Shown here: positions 16,274-25,287 of the stretch, in pieces
How the letters are laid out: each line of letters begins with the position of its first letter
How positions within the stretch are numbered: position 1 is the stretch's first letter
Assembly: GCF_000819985.1 (NCBI RefSeq)
Contig: NZ_CDBZ01000086.1
Location: forward strand, 23,497 to 61,287
DNA length: 37,791 bases
Source: Aeromonas media
Lineage (GTDB): Bacteria; Pseudomonadota; Gammaproteobacteria; Enterobacterales; Aeromonadaceae
Direction of reading: 5' to 3'
Translations under genes and position numbers: made by a program
Notes under the pieces: generated by a model
Told to the model about the DNA's origin: nothing
Databases searched by the model: none
Seen by the model: the letters and a program-made list of their open reading frames with translations, nothing else

Positions 16274-17632
16274 ATGCGTAAATCTTTTTCTGTATTCAGT
16301 GTGTTAGCCCTCAGTGTCGGTATCGCCCTGTCCGCAGCACCGGCACAAGCCGCCCTGCCCCTGATGGGCAACAGTCAGGAGATGCCGAGCCTGGCCCCCG
16401 TCCTCGAGCAGGTGACCCCTGCCGTGGTCAATATCTCCGTCTCTGGCAAGAAGATCACCCGCCAGCGCCTGCCGGAACAATTCCGCTTCTTCTTCGGCCC
16501 CAACATGCCTGACGAACAGGTGAGCGAACAGCCCTTCCAGGCGCTAGGTTCCGGCGTCATCATAGATGCCAAGAAGGGCTACGTGATCACCAACGCTCAC
16601 GTGGTTCACGAGGCGGACGAGATCAAGGTCAACCTGAAAGACGGTCGCGAATACGCGGCCAAGAAGATAGGTGAAGACAAGCAGTCCGATATTGCCCTGC
16701 TGCAAATCAAGGCGGAGGACCTGGTGCAGATCACGTTCGCCGACTCGGACGAGCTGCGGGTCGGTGACTATGCCCTGGCCATCGGCAACCCCTTCGGCCT
16801 GGGTCAGACCGTCACCTCGGGTATCGTCAGCGCCCTGGGTCGCAGCGGCCTCAACATCGAGAACCTGGAGAACTTCATCCAGACCGATGCGGCTATCAAC
16901 TCGGGCAACTCGGGTGGCGCCCTGCTCAACCTGCGTGGGGAGCTTATCGGCATCAACACCGCCATCCTGGGCCCGAACGGCGGCAACATAGGTATCGGCT
17001 TCGCCATCCCCTCCAACATGGTGCGCGACCTGTCCGAGCAGATCGTGAAATACGGTGAAGTGCGCCGTGGCCAGTTGGGGATCACCGGCACAGAGCTGAC
17101 CACCGACATCGCCAAGTCCTTCGGCTACAACAAGAAGGATGGTGCCTTCGTCAACCAGGTCATGCCTGACTCCGCCGCCGCCAAGGCGGGCATCAAGGCC
17201 GGCGACATCATCATCAGCATAGATGGCAAGCCCATCCGCTCGTTCGGTGAACTGCGGGCCAAGATCGCCACCATGGGCGCCGACAAGCAGGTTGCACTCG
17301 GCCTCATCCGTGATGGCAAGGAGCAGACCGTCAAGGTCACCCTGAAGAAGGCCGATGACAGCGAGATCCTCGCCAGCGCCCTGCACCCGGCACTGGAAGG
17401 GGCCAAGCTCAGCACCACCACGGATCCGGTGACCGGCGTAGCGGTGGCCGACATAGATCCGCGCTCCCCTGCCGCCGCCGCCGGCCTGCAGAAGGGCGAC
17501 ATCATCATCGGCGTCAACCGTCTGCGTATCAACTCCATGGATGAGCTGACCAAGGCCTTGAAGAACAAGCCGGAAGTCCTGGCGCTGAACATACAGCGTG
17601 GCGACTCCTCGCTCTATTTGGTGATCCGTTAA
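16274..17632 (+). CDS. degQ: Periplasmic serine endoprotease/chaperone DegQ (HtrA family)
   Basis: Exported HtrA protease that degrades or refolds damaged periplasmic proteins and assembles into trimers and larger cages. From ATG 16274 it has 452 residues: signal peptide cleaved after AAPAQA (about residue 26), trypsin-like domain with triad H109 (NAHV), D139 (SDIALL) and S213 (GNSGGAL), and two PDZ domains (about 258-345 and 362-450). Two PDZ domains and lack of a long LA-loop insert favour DegQ over DegP, though it may do both jobs. A terminator follows immediately, separating it from degS. Confidence 0.96.
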   Translation: MRKSFSVFSVLALSVGIALSAAPAQAALPLMGNSQEMPSLAPVLEQVTPAVVNISVSGKKITRQRLPEQFRFFFGPNMPDEQVSEQPFQALGSGVIIDAKKGYVITNAHVVHEADEIKVNLKDGREYAAKKIGEDKQSDIALLQIKAEDLVQITFADSDELRVGDYALAIGNPFGLGQTVTSGIVSALGRSGLNIENLENFIQTDAAINSGNSGGALLNLRGELIGINTAILGPNGGNIGIGFAIPSNMVRDLSEQIVKYGEVRRGQLGITGTELTTDIAKSFGYNKKDGAFVNQVMPDSAAAKAGIKAGDIIISIDGKPIRSFGELRAKIATMGADKQVALGLIRDGKEQTVKVTLKKADDSEILASALHPALEGAKLSTTTDPVTGVAVADIDPRSPAAAAGLQKGDIIIGVNRLRINSMDELTKALKNKPEVLALNIQRGDSSLYLVIR

Positions 17633-17640
17633 GTCCCTCA

Positions 17641-17668
17641 CACCCGCGGCAACCGCCGCGGGTGATTT
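17641..17668 (+). terminator. Terminator of degQ
   Basis: A perfect 10-bp GC stem CACCCGCGGC / GCCGCGGGTG with loop AACC (17641-17664) is followed by ATTTTTA. It starts 8 nt after the degQ stop, so degS needs its own promoter in the next 50 bp; I could not identify a convincing one. Confidence 0.92.
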
Positions 17669-17721
17669 TTATCCACCGATAATGTTATTCTCTGCGCGCA
17701 GCATGTACGGACGAGAATGAC

Positions 17722-18843
17722 ATGAAAATCCCACCTTTGATCAGTTACTTGGGCAAGTCTGTCGGCTTTGGCCTCACCGTGGCTGCGCTCCTGTTGCTGC
17801 TGTTCCCCAGTTTTCGGGGCGGCGCCCCCCTGCCGGGTCTCATCACCAATTCCCGCGAGCTGAGTTTCTCCTATGCCGCCCACCGCGCCGGCCCTGCCGT
17901 CGTCAACATCTACACCCGCAGTTTCGCCGGCAATCGCGGCGAGAAGGCAGAGCTGAGGCCACAGGGGCTGGGCTCAGGGGTCATCATGAACCAGCGCGGC
18001 CATGTGCTGACCAACTACCACGTCATCGCCGATGCGGACCAGATCATAGTCGCGCTGCAGGATGGCCGGGTATTCAGCGCCGAGCTGGTCGGCACCGACA
18101 AGCTGACCGATCTCGCCGTGCTCTACATAGAGTCGGACAACCTGCCGGTGATACCGCAGGATCCCGAGCGCCTGCCTGACGTAGGCGACGTGGTGCTCGC
18201 CATCGGCAACCCCTACAACGTCGGCCAGACCATCACCCAGGGCATCATCAGTGCCACCGGCCGCATAGGGCTCTCCAGCATGGGGCCGGACAGCAACGGC
18301 CGGCAGGATCTGCTGCAGACAGATGCCGCCATCAACGAGGGCAACTCGGGTGGCGCCCTGGTCAATGGCCGTGGCGATCTGGTGGGCATCAACACCGCCG
18401 CCTACCACCTCAACGGCAATCAGGAGAGCTACGGCATCAGCTTCGCCATCCCCTACAAGCTGGCCAAGCGGATCATGGACGAGCTGATTGCCAATGGCCG
18501 GGTCATTCGCGGCTACCTCGGCATCTCCAGCGTCGAGATCAACCCCATAGTCGCGCGCATGATGAATCTCGGGGATCTGCAGGGTCTGGTGGTAGAGAGC
18601 CTGGATCCCGATGGTCCCGCCACCAAGGCCGGCCTCAGGCGTGGGGATGTGCTGCTCAAGATCAACGGCGAGGCCATCAGCGGCGTGCGCCCCGTGATGG
18701 ACAAGATCGTCGAGAGCCGCCCCGGCACCAAGCTGACCATCTCGGTGATCCGCAATGGCAAGCCCCTGGACGTCGACGTCATCATAGAGGAAGACGTGCG
18801 CTACCAGAACCTGCCCACCAGCAGTGCATCACCCGCCAGCTGA
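17722..18843 (+). CDS. degS: Inner-membrane serine protease DegS, sigma-E pathway sensor
   Basis: Membrane-anchored HtrA protease that detects misfolded porin C-termini with its PDZ domain and makes the first cut in RseA, releasing sigma-E. The 373 residues comprise an uncleaved N-terminal anchor (about 10-29, VGFGLTVAALLLLLFPS), a protease domain with triad H100, D130 and S209 (EGNSGGAL), and one PDZ domain (about 255-350). A single PDZ plus anchor distinguishes it from DegQ next door. The partner genes rpoE and rseA are outside the window. Confidence 0.96.
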   Translation: MKIPPLISYLGKSVGFGLTVAALLLLLFPSFRGGAPLPGLITNSRELSFSYAAHRAGPAVVNIYTRSFAGNRGEKAELRPQGLGSGVIMNQRGHVLTNYHVIADADQIIVALQDGRVFSAELVGTDKLTDLAVLYIESDNLPVIPQDPERLPDVGDVVLAIGNPYNVGQTITQGIISATGRIGLSSMGPDSNGRQDLLQTDAAINEGNSGGALVNGRGDLVGINTAAYHLNGNQESYGISFAIPYKLAKRIMDELIANGRVIRGYLGISSVEINPIVARMMNLGDLQGLVVESLDPDGPATKAGLRRGDVLLKINGEAISGVRPVMDKIVESRPGTKLTISVIRNGKPLDVDVIIEEDVRYQNLPTSSASPAS

Positions 18844-18860
18844 CGGCAAGGGAGTCAATA

Positions 18861-18885
18861 AAGGGGCCATCAAGGCCCCTTTTTC
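18861..18885 (+). terminator. Terminator of degS
   Basis: An 8-bp stem AAGGGGCC / GGCCCCTT with loop ATCAA (18861-18881) runs into TTTTT. It lies 17 nt after degS and isolates it from the degenerate region that follows. Confidence 0.92.
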
Positions 18886-18921
18886 GTGCCTACCTCTCAG
18901 GCCCGTCTTCCCTGGCGTGAG

Positions 18922-20003
18922 ATGACTCAGAGTTTCCACCAGCGCGGCACCGGTTATCACGATCAGCTCTGCCGTCATCTGTTGCGCCTCGCCGACGAGA
19001 GCCTGCAACAACTCACCATCTCCTACGCCATCACCCTGTTGCGTCAGGCGGCTGGCCACGAGCTGTGCCAGTTTGCCAGCGATGACATCAGCCTGACCCT
19101 GGCCGTGGTGGTCCGCGACATCCATGCCGAGTTACCAACCCAGGCCCCGCCGGGGCAGGAGGAGATCGCCAGCCTCGTCATCCAGATCCAGACCCGCCTC
19201 ACTGCAGATCCCCCCAGCTCGGCCCGGCCATGGCCGCCAAGAGCGAGCAACTGGTTCACATCCGCTGACCTGCATTCACCAGCACTACTCCTATGATCTT
19301 CGATCTTCGCGGCGACCCGCAGTTGCGTGCCGACCTGCAGGCTCACATCAGTGCCATTCTGCTGCGGGTCAACTACCAGATAGGCAGCCACAACCCGCTG
19401 GCGAACCACAAGAACGGGATTACGAGGGGCTGGCGCAGATCGAACTGGACTTCGTCATCAGCACAGTCAAAGTGAGCGAGAAAAACGTCCCCGTGGTACA
19501 AACTGTACCCCTTCACGACCCAGTACCAGCTGGAGCAGTTCAGCAAGCTGGTACTGACCGATCGCACCCGCCTCTACCTGCTGGACAAGTACTTCGATAC
19601 CGACCACTTCATGGTGGTCACAGAGCCGCTCAGTCAGGCGCGGCTGTTTGTGCCGCATCGGTGACCAGCTGGAGTCCGAGCAGCTTGTTGAGACTGGGTT
19701 CAGGGGATCGTTACACGAGCGGGAGCGCATCGTATCCACCCTGCTGGGAGAAGGCATAGCCCTGCCCCACTCCCTCGGCCTGCTGGCCCACCGCACACTG
19801 ATCTATACAGTGCAGGCCTCGAGTGGGGCAATGGTGAGACCACCACCCTCATCTTCGTGCTTGCCATCAGCAAGGCGGACTACGAGGAGGCGATGGGGCT
19901 CTACGATCTGTTTCTGGCGCTGATGAACGAAAAAGCCAGCAGGGCTCTGCTGGCTTGTCGGGACTTTAACGACTTCAAGGCGCTGGCGCGCGCCGGGTCA
20001 TGA
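18922..20003 (+). pseudogene. Remnant of a PRD/PTS-EIIA domain transcriptional regulator (BglG/MtlR/FrvR type)
   Basis: About 1.1 kb that reads as one regulator only if the frame is changed several times. Pieces in order: an alpha-helical, PRD-like part (18922 to about 19225); a second PRD-like part, RADLQAHISAILLRVNYQIG followed by SHNPLAN (about 19293-19415); DYEGLAQIELDFVISTVKVS (about 19423-19485); LEQFSKLVLTDRTRLYLLDK and HFMVVTEPLSQARLF (to about 19660); and an EIIA-like part with STLLGEGIALPHSLGLLAHR (to about 19820) and TLIFVLAISKADYEEAMGLY up to TGA 20001-20003. At least four frameshifts plus in-frame stops occur, and no N-terminal helix-turn-helix exists because the degS terminator precedes it. 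The live relatives sense PTS phosphorylation to control sugar operons. The exact family is uncertain. Confidence 0.85.
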
Positions 20004-20021
20004 CGGCAAAGGAGGTGCCGC

Positions 20022-20294
20022 TCACTCCTCGTTGAAGCCCGAGGTGAACAGTGCCACCACGGCGGCCAGGGCCTCCACCTCTTCAGGGCCCTCCACCTGC
20101 ACCTCCACCTGCTTGCCCTGGGCGGAGTCCAGCATCAGCAGACCGATCACGCTGTCCGCATCGGCCTCGATGCCGTCTTCGTTGCGCAGCAGCACATGAG
20201 CATCGAATCCCTGCACCAGTTCGAACAGCATCATGGCCGGTCTGGCATGGATTCCCAGCTTGTTTTTGACTTCTACCGAGGCGGAAACTGTCAT
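20022..20294 (-). CDS. npr: Phosphocarrier NPr of the nitrogen PTS
   Basis: HPr-like protein (PtsO) that carries phosphate from PtsP (EI-Ntr) to PtsN (EIIA-Ntr). The 90 residues, the same as in E. coli, include the active-site histidine H16 in LGIHARPAM and the segment [21 protein letters not shown]. The start MTVSAS is chosen by family alignment; the frame stays open upstream but that sequence is antisense-like. It follows rapZ by 20 nt at the end of the rpoN operon. Its stop is 18 bp from the end of the convergent regulator remnant. Confidence 0.97.
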   Translation of the reverse strand: MTVSASVEVKNKLGIHARPAMMLFELVQGFDAHVLLRNEDGIEADADSVIGLLMLDSAQGKQVEVQVEGPEEVEALAAVVALFTSGFNEE

Positions 20295-20314
20295 CTGAAC
20301 ATCCTGTGGGTCTG

Positions 20315-21181
20315 TCAGGCTTGGGGGGAGCGCTTGTCCAGCGTGCGGTGACGAATCTGCACGTTCTTGCCAAGCAGCCGGAATGCGCTGGCCAGCCGCT
20401 CGGCGATGAACACCGAGCGATGCTGCCCGCCGGTACAACCGATCCCAACGGTCACATAGCTGCGATTGTTGCGCTCCAGGTGGGGCAACCAGGTCACCAG
20501 CATGTTCTCTATCTGCTGGATGAACAGCATCACGTCCGCCTGGGCCGAGAGGTAGTTGGCTACAGGCTCGTCCTGGCCGGTGAACGGCTTGAGCTCCGGG
20601 ATCCAGTGGGGATTGGGCAGGAAACGGGCATCGAACACGAAGTCCGCATCCTTGGGGATGCCGTATTTGAAGCCGAACGACTCGAACACCAGCACCAGCT
20701 CATTCTCTTTCTTGCCGAGCACCCGGGTCTTGATGAGCTCGCTGAGGTCGTGAATGCTGAGGTTGGTGGTATCGATGCGCAGATCGGCGGTCGAGGAGAG
20801 GGGCGCCAGCAGGTGGGTTTCCTCCCGAATCGCCTCATCCAGCGACAGCTGCTTGCGAGACAGGGGGTGCAGCCGGCGGCTCTCGCCATAGCGCTTGAGC
20901 AGGGTCCCGTTGTCTGCATCGAAGAAGAAGCTGGAGAACTCCACCCGCCCTTCGTTGCGCACCTGGGTCAACAGGTTGTCCAACTTGTCTGGCTGGGTCG
21001 GCAGGTTGCGCACGTCTATGCTGACCGCCAGCTTGTCATACTGGCTCTCCACCGAGACGATCAGCTGGGGCAGCAGATTGACCGGCAGGTTATCCACGCA
21101 GTAGTAACCCAGATCCTCCAGCACCCTCAGGGCTACCGTCTTACCGGAGCCCGAACGACCGCTTACCACTATTAACTGCAT
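20315..21181 (-). CDS. rapZ: RNase adaptor RapZ
   Basis: RNA-binding adaptor that in E. coli senses glucosamine-6-phosphate, delivers the small RNA GlmZ to RNase E and so sets GlmS synthesis, the entry point to peptidoglycan and LPS precursors. The 288 residues have an N-terminal kinase-like domain with the P-loop GRSGSGKT at 8-15 and a C-terminal RNA-binding domain with [17 protein letters not shown]. It lies between ptsN (40-nt gap) and npr, the usual arrangement. Confidence 0.97.
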   Translation of the reverse strand: MQLIVVSGRSGSGKTVALRVLEDLGYYCVDNLPVNLLPQLIVSVESQYDKLAVSIDVRNLPTQPDKLDNLLTQVRNEGRVEFSSFFFDADNGTLLKRYGESRRLHPLSRKQLSLDEAIREETHLLAPLSSTADLRIDTTNLSIHDLSELIKTRVLGKKENELVLVFESFGFKYGIPKDADFVFDARFLPNPHWIPELKPFTGQDEPVANYLSAQADVMLFIQQIENMLVTWLPHLERNNRSYVTVGIGCTGGQHRSVFIAERLASAFRLLGKNVQIRHRTLDKRSPQA

Positions 21182-21221
21182 CTTGTCCCCTCACGCCAAC
21201 GTGGCTGCGTCAGACCCGGCA

Positions 21222-21668
21222 TCAGGCCGAGGTCATGATCTGATAGAGTTCTTCATCGCTAGTCGCCTGGCGCAACTGGCGACAGACGGCCTTGTCACCC
21301 AGCTTGGATGCCATCAGGGAAAGGGTCTTGAGATGCTGCTTGCACTCGCTTTCCGGCACCAGCAATGCAAAGAGCAGGTCAACCGGTTGATTGTCGATAG
21401 CATCGAAAGGGATGGGTTCAGAGAAGGTCATCAGCACAGCGGTCGGCGCAAAGGCGTCGTCGATCCGGCCGTGGGGAATGGCAATACCGGCACCGATCCC
21501 GGTACTGCCCATCTTTTCCCGCGCCAGCAGGCTTTCAAACAGCACCTGGCGGGAGGCGCCGAGGCGCTCTGCAGCCAGCTCACTGATGATCTCGAGGGCG
21601 CGTTTCTTGCTGGTACAAGGGACCGCACTCTTGGTGCAGTCCCGACTCAGTATGTGTTCAAGTTGCAT
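21222..21668 (-). CDS. ptsN: PTS IIA-like nitrogen regulatory protein PtsN
   Basis: EIIA-Ntr, the output protein of the nitrogen PTS; its phosphorylation state affects potassium transport and other regulators. The 148 residues show the EIIA type-2 fold with active-site histidine H66 in GIAIPHGRIDD, followed by VLMTFSEPIPFDAIDNQPVDLLFAL. It lies 2 nt after hpf, so translation is likely coupled. The degenerate EIIA module at 19680-20003 is a different subfamily (GIALPHS) and not a duplicate of this gene. Confidence 0.98.
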   Translation of the reverse strand: MQLEHILSRDCTKSAVPCTSKKRALEIISELAAERLGASRQVLFESLLAREKMGSTGIGAGIAIPHGRIDDAFAPTAVLMTFSEPIPFDAIDNQPVDLLFALLVPESECKQHLKTLSLMASKLGDKAVCRQLRQATSDEELYQIMTSA

Positions 21669-21670
21669 AG

Positions 21671-21958
21671 TTATTTTTGATTTAACTTATCTTTGTGCTT
21701 GATGATCTGCCGATCCAGTTTATCCAGCAGGGTATCAATCGCCGCATACATGTCGGCATGCTGCGAATTGGCGAACACCTCTCCCCCGCTGACGTGCAGC
21801 TTGGCTTCGGCGATCTGGTTCAGTTTTTCGACGCTCAACACCACATGTACGTTGTTGATATGGTCAAAGTGACGCTCGAGTTTGGCAAATTTGTTATTCA
21901 CATAATCACGCAGAGCTTCGGTAATCTCGACATGGTGTCCGGTCAGGTTAATTTGCAT
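21671..21958 (-). CDS. hpf: Ribosome hibernation promoting factor HPF (short form)
   Basis: Binds the 30S decoding region in stationary phase and supports formation of inactive 100S ribosome dimers with RMF. The 95 residues are the short form, without the dimerisation tail of long HPF: MQINLTGHHVEITEALRDYV, then a basic helix FAKLERHFDHINNVHVVL and AKLHVSGGEVFA. A strong AAGGAAG ribosome site is seen. It lies between rpoN (20-nt gap) and ptsN (2-nt gap), the standard context. Confidence 0.97.
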   Translation of the reverse strand: MQINLTGHHVEITEALRDYVNNKFAKLERHFDHINNVHVVLSVEKLNQIAEAKLHVSGGEVFANSQHADMYAAIDTLLDKLDRQIIKHKDKLNQK

Positions 21959-21978
21959 AACGTCTTCCTTTTGTTTGC

Positions 21979-23418
21979 CTAAACCAGGCGTTTGCGCTGA
22001 TTGGATGGCGGGATCAACAAGGATTCACGGTACTTTGCGATCGTGCGTCTCGCCACCATAATACCCTGTTCGGCCAGCAAATCCGCGATCTTGCTATCAC
22101 TAAGCGGTTTGGCCGGGTTTTCGGCCGTCACCAGCTTCTTGATCAGGGCGCGAATTGCGGTCGATGAGCACTCTCCTCCTCCCTCCGTGTTGACATGACT
22201 GGAGAAAAAAAACTTCAGTTCAAAGATGCCACGGGGCGTATGCATGTACTTCTGGGTCGTCACCCGTGAAATCGTCGACTCGTGCATCTCCACCGCCTCG
22301 GCGATGTCGTTGAGTACCATGGGCTTCATGGCCTCTTCACCGTACTCGAAGAAACCCTGTTGCTGCTCGACTATGCAGCTTGCCACCTTGAGCAGGGTGT
22401 CGTTTCGACTCTCCAGACTCTTGATGAACCACTTGGCTTCCTGCAAATGGGAACGAATGAACTGAGTATCCGTGCTGCTGCGGGCATTGCGTGCCATTGC
22501 CGCATAGGCCTCGTTGACACGAATGCGCGGCGCCGAATCCGGGTTGAGTTCAACCACCCACTTCGCCCCCTTCTTGACCACGGAAACATCCGGGATCACG
22601 TATTGCGATTCGCTCTGGATGATGCCATTACCGGGTCTGGGCTCCAGCTGCTGGATGAGATCCAGTACCTCCTTGAGGTCGCTCTCCTTGAGCCGGGTCT
22701 TGCGCGCCAGGGTGCGGTAGTCACGGTTGCCGAGCAAGTCCATGTGCTCGCGGATCACCTCCCTTGCCTCATTGAGCCAGGGCAGATCCGGCGAATACTG
22801 GCCAAGCTGGATCAACAGACACTCCTGTACCGAGCGAGCGGCGATGCCAACCGGATCGAAATGCTGCACCCGCTTGAGCACGGCTTCCACTTCATCCAGT
22901 TCAACTTCTACCTCTTCACTGCTGACTGCAGCCTGAATATCTTCGAGAGAAACGGTCAGGTAGCCAGACTCATCGATGGCATCGATGATGGCGAGGGCAA
23001 TCGCGGCATCCAGATCACTGAACGGCGTCAGTCGCATCTGCCACAACAGATAATCCTGCAGATTTTCGGTGGTTTCCCCCTGATAGACGCTGTCTTCCCC
23101 GTCATGGATGGGGCCAGCGCTCTGAGCCGTGCCAGCGGAATAGACCTCATCCCAGGTAGTGTCCACCGGCAGTTCATCCGGCATCTTGTCCTGTGCCATT
23201 GCGTCACTGGAGTCGAGTTGACTGGCGTCCTGGGGCTCTATCGGACTGGTTTCGTGCGCCTCATTCTCCTCCTGCTCCAGCAAGGGGTTATTATCGAGCG
23301 CTTGCTGAATTTCCTGCTGGAGTTCCAGGGTGGAGAGCTGGAGCAGACGAATCGCTTGTTGTAATTGTGGCGTCATGGTCAGGGACTGGCCGAGACGCAA
23401 CTGTAATGTCGGCTTCAT
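21979..23418 (-). CDS. rpoN: RNA polymerase sigma-54 factor RpoN
   Basis: Alternative sigma factor for -24/-12 promoters that need enhancer-binding activators; it controls nitrogen metabolism, and in aeromonads flagella. The 479 residues comprise a glutamine- and leucine-rich activator-interacting region I (about 1-55, [20 protein letters not shown] at start), an acidic region II, core-binding region III and the C-terminal DNA-binding part with the RpoN box [10 protein letters not shown] at 456-465. All parts are intact. It is separated from lptB by about 65 bp containing a small hairpin. Confidence 0.98.
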   Translation of the reverse strand: MKPTLQLRLGQSLTMTPQLQQAIRLLQLSTLELQQEIQQALDNNPLLEQEENEAHETSPIEPQDASQLDSSDAMAQDKMPDELPVDTTWDEVYSAGTAQSAGPIHDGEDSVYQGETTENLQDYLLWQMRLTPFSDLDAAIALAIIDAIDESGYLTVSLEDIQAAVSSEEVEVELDEVEAVLKRVQHFDPVGIAARSVQECLLIQLGQYSPDLPWLNEAREVIREHMDLLGNRDYRTLARKTRLKESDLKEVLDLIQQLEPRPGNGIIQSESQYVIPDVSVVKKGAKWVVELNPDSAPRIRVNEAYAAMARNARSSTDTQFIRSHLQEAKWFIKSLESRNDTLLKVASCIVEQQQGFFEYGEEAMKPMVLNDIAEAVEMHESTISRVTTQKYMHTPRGIFELKFFFSSHVNTEGGGECSSTAIRALIKKLVTAENPAKPLSDSKIADLLAEQGIMVARRTIAKYRESLLIPPSNQRKRLV

Positions 23419-23459
23419 CTACGTCGGGATATCCTTATGTTCAGCGAGGCGGTCACCTA

Positions 23460-23481
23460 ACAAAAATGAGGGGTGCCCCCT
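23460..23481 (-). terminator. Small hairpin after lptB, possible attenuator before rpoN
   Basis: On the minus strand AGGGG-GCA-CCCCT (complement 23469-23481) directly follows the lptB stop and is succeeded by CATTTTTG. The stem is only 5 bp of mostly GC pairs, so termination is probably partial. rpoN starts about 42 nt later. Confidence 0.5.
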
Positions 23482-23483
23482 TA

Positions 23484-24209
23484 CTATAGACTGAATTGAT
23501 CGCCCAAATAGACGCGCTTGACCTGCTCATCGGCGAGGATGTCGGCCGGTGCGCCTTCGGCAATCATCTTGCCGTGGCTGACGATGTAGGCCTTCTCGCA
23601 CACATCCAACGTCTCTCTGACGTTGTGGTCCGTGATAAGCACGCCCAGCCCTCTTTCCTTCAGATGTTGGATGATCTTCTTGATGTCTATGACCGAAATA
23701 GGATCAACACCTGCAAAGGGCTCATCCAACAGGATGAATCGCGGCTCTGCCGCTAGCGCACGGGCGATCTCGACACGGCGCCGCTCCCCTCCCGACAGGC
23801 TCTGACCCAGGCTGTCGCGAATATGGGTGATGTTGAACTCTTCCAGCAACTGCTCGACCTTATCCTCCCGCTCCTCGCGGCTCAACCCCTTACGGGTCTG
23901 CATGACCCCCATCAGGTTGTCGAACACCGACAGGCGTCGGAAGATGGAGGCTTCCTGGGGCAGGTAACCGATACCATTGCGGGCGCGAATATGCATGGGC
24001 TGCAGGCTGATGTCCTGCTCATCTATGGTGATGAGACCCGCATCCCGCTGCACCAGGCCCACGATCATGTAGAAGGAGGTGGTCTTGCCGGCACCATTCG
24101 GGCCAAGCAGCCCCACTATCTGGCCCGTACCCACTTCCAGGCTCACGTCGCTGACCACCATGCGGCGCTTGTAGCTCTTCTGCAAACCCGTTGCTTTTAA
24201 CACTGCCAT
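23484..24209 (-). CDS. lptB: LPS export ATPase LptB
   Basis: Cytoplasmic ATPase of the LptB2FGC transporter that drives lipopolysaccharide out of the inner membrane. The 241 residues hold Walker A GPNGAGKT at 36-43, the Q-loop LPQE, signature LSGGE at 138-142, Walker B with RFILLDEP at 157-164 and the switch histidine H195. It ends the kdsD-kdsC-lptC-lptA-lptB run, 12 nt after lptA. The permeases lptF and lptG are not in the window, as expected. Confidence 0.98.
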   Translation of the reverse strand: MAVLKATGLQKSYKRRMVVSDVSLEVGTGQIVGLLGPNGAGKTTSFYMIVGLVQRDAGLITIDEQDISLQPMHIRARNGIGYLPQEASIFRRLSVFDNLMGVMQTRKGLSREEREDKVEQLLEEFNITHIRDSLGQSLSGGERRRVEIARALAAEPRFILLDEPFAGVDPISVIDIKKIIQHLKERGLGVLITDHNVRETLDVCEKAYIVSHGKMIAEGAPADILADEQVKRVYLGDQFSL

Positions 24210-24221
24210 GGCTTCTGTTTC

Positions 24222-24740
24222 CTACTTCTTCTGATCGGCGGGTTTGTCGAAGTTTTCTACCTGATCCGGCAGGAACACCGTCTTGACTCGCTGGGTGGGT
24301 CCCTTGCTCTCGGCGATCATCTTCTGTTTGACGATGTCGTAGCGGATGAGGTCGCCGGTGACCTGGCTGTCTTCCTGCTTGAGCTGACCGTTGCCCGTGA
24401 TGGTGACCAGGCGGTTCTTCAGCTCGTAGCGAATGCTGTTGCCGTGGGCATTGACCGGCTTGCCGTTGTCCAGGATCTGGAAGAAGGTGGCGGGATTGCC
24501 ATAGGCGGTCATCACCTCGGCCCCTTTATCGCCGGAGCGGATCACCACCACCTTGTCGGCCTTAATCTTGATGGTGCCCTGGGTGATGATCACGTCTTCG
24601 CTGAAGGTGATGCGGTTGTCCTGCATCTCGGCCACTTGCTTGACCGCATCCACATAGACCTTCTCGGCAAAGTCGGACTCTTTGGCGCTCACTGTACTGC
24701 ACAGAAGCAGGGCCGCGAGGACCAGATTAACGTTTTTCAT
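24222..24740 (-). CDS. lptA: LPS transport periplasmic protein LptA
   Basis: Soluble periplasmic beta-jellyroll protein that forms the LPS bridge between LptC and LptD. From ATG 24740 it has 172 residues with signal peptide MKNVNLVLAALLLCSTVSAKE, and the OstA-type core VIITQGTIKIKADKVVV, GNPATFFQILDNGKPVNAHG and VTITGNGQLKQ. Its start overlaps the lptC end by 14 nt. An alternative ATG at 24755 would add five residues before the signal peptide; neither has a strong ribosome site, which suggests translational coupling to lptC. Confidence 0.95.
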   Translation of the reverse strand: MKNVNLVLAALLLCSTVSAKESDFAEKVYVDAVKQVAEMQDNRITFSEDVIITQGTIKIKADKVVVIRSGDKGAEVMTAYGNPATFFQILDNGKPVNAHGNSIRYELKNRLVTITGNGQLKQEDSQVTGDLIRYDIVKQKMIAESKGPTQRVKTVFLPDQVENFDKPADQKK

Positions 24741-25287
24741 TGAAATAAGTGGCATGGCCTTTATCCAGTAATTCGAAATATTTACGTTCCAGATGGCCCT
24801 TCAGGCCAACGCCCTCGGTCTGGAATTCCTGACCCACTATGCTGATGTGCTGGTTGCTTCTCACGTCCTGAGTCACCAGATCCAGCTCCAGATAAGGGGT
24901 ATCCAGCGTGGAGATGAAAGACGCCGGCAGCAGGCCGTCCAGATGTACCTTGTCACGCAGTATCACGTTGTCATCTGTGTTGAGCACCCCGGTTTCGGCC
25001 GTGACTTTCCATTCAGCCTCCCCCTGCTCATCGAACATGTAGACCACCGGCTTGTCGAAGGTGGCCTGCTCGAGGATCTGGTAATACTCCGCATATTCGG
25101 ACTCCAACCGCTCGGTTCGTTTGCCCTGCTCGTTGAAGCGGGTCGTGACCAGATTCTTGGCGGTGAAGTCCGGTTGATAGTTCTCTACCTTGGCAGCCGG
25201 TTCGGGCGCCAGCTCGATCTCGCCAAGCTGCCAGGCGGCGAGTGCCGCCAGAAACAGCAGGGCGAACAGAAACGTCTGCTTGTTCAT
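24727..25287 (-). CDS. lptC: LPS export inner-membrane protein LptC
   Basis: Bitopic protein that takes LPS from LptB2FG and passes it to LptA. The 186 residues start MNKQTF, with one membrane helix (about 5-19) and a periplasmic jellyroll containing NLVTTRFNEQGKRTERLES and a DNVILRDKVHLDG segment. The start at 25287 overlaps the kdsC stop by 4 nt (ATGA); upstream in-frame codons are antisense-like and are excluded. Its position between kdsC and lptA supports the call. Confidence 0.95.
   Translation of the reverse strand: MNKQTFLFALLFLAALAAWQLGEIELAPEPAAKVENYQPDFTAKNLVTTRFNEQGKRTERLESEYAEYYQILEQATFDKPVVYMFDEQGEAEWKVTAETGVLNTDDNVILRDKVHLDGLLPASFISTLDTPYLELDLVTQDVRSNQHISIVGQEFQTEGVGLKGHLERKYFELLDKGHATYFNEKR

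Noticed and set aside
18922-20003. Programmed frameshifting or several small genes instead of a pseudogene
   Set aside because: Frame changes are numerous, go in both directions, lack slippery sites and include in-frame stops; no ribosome sites precede the pieces, and the DNA-binding domain is absent.
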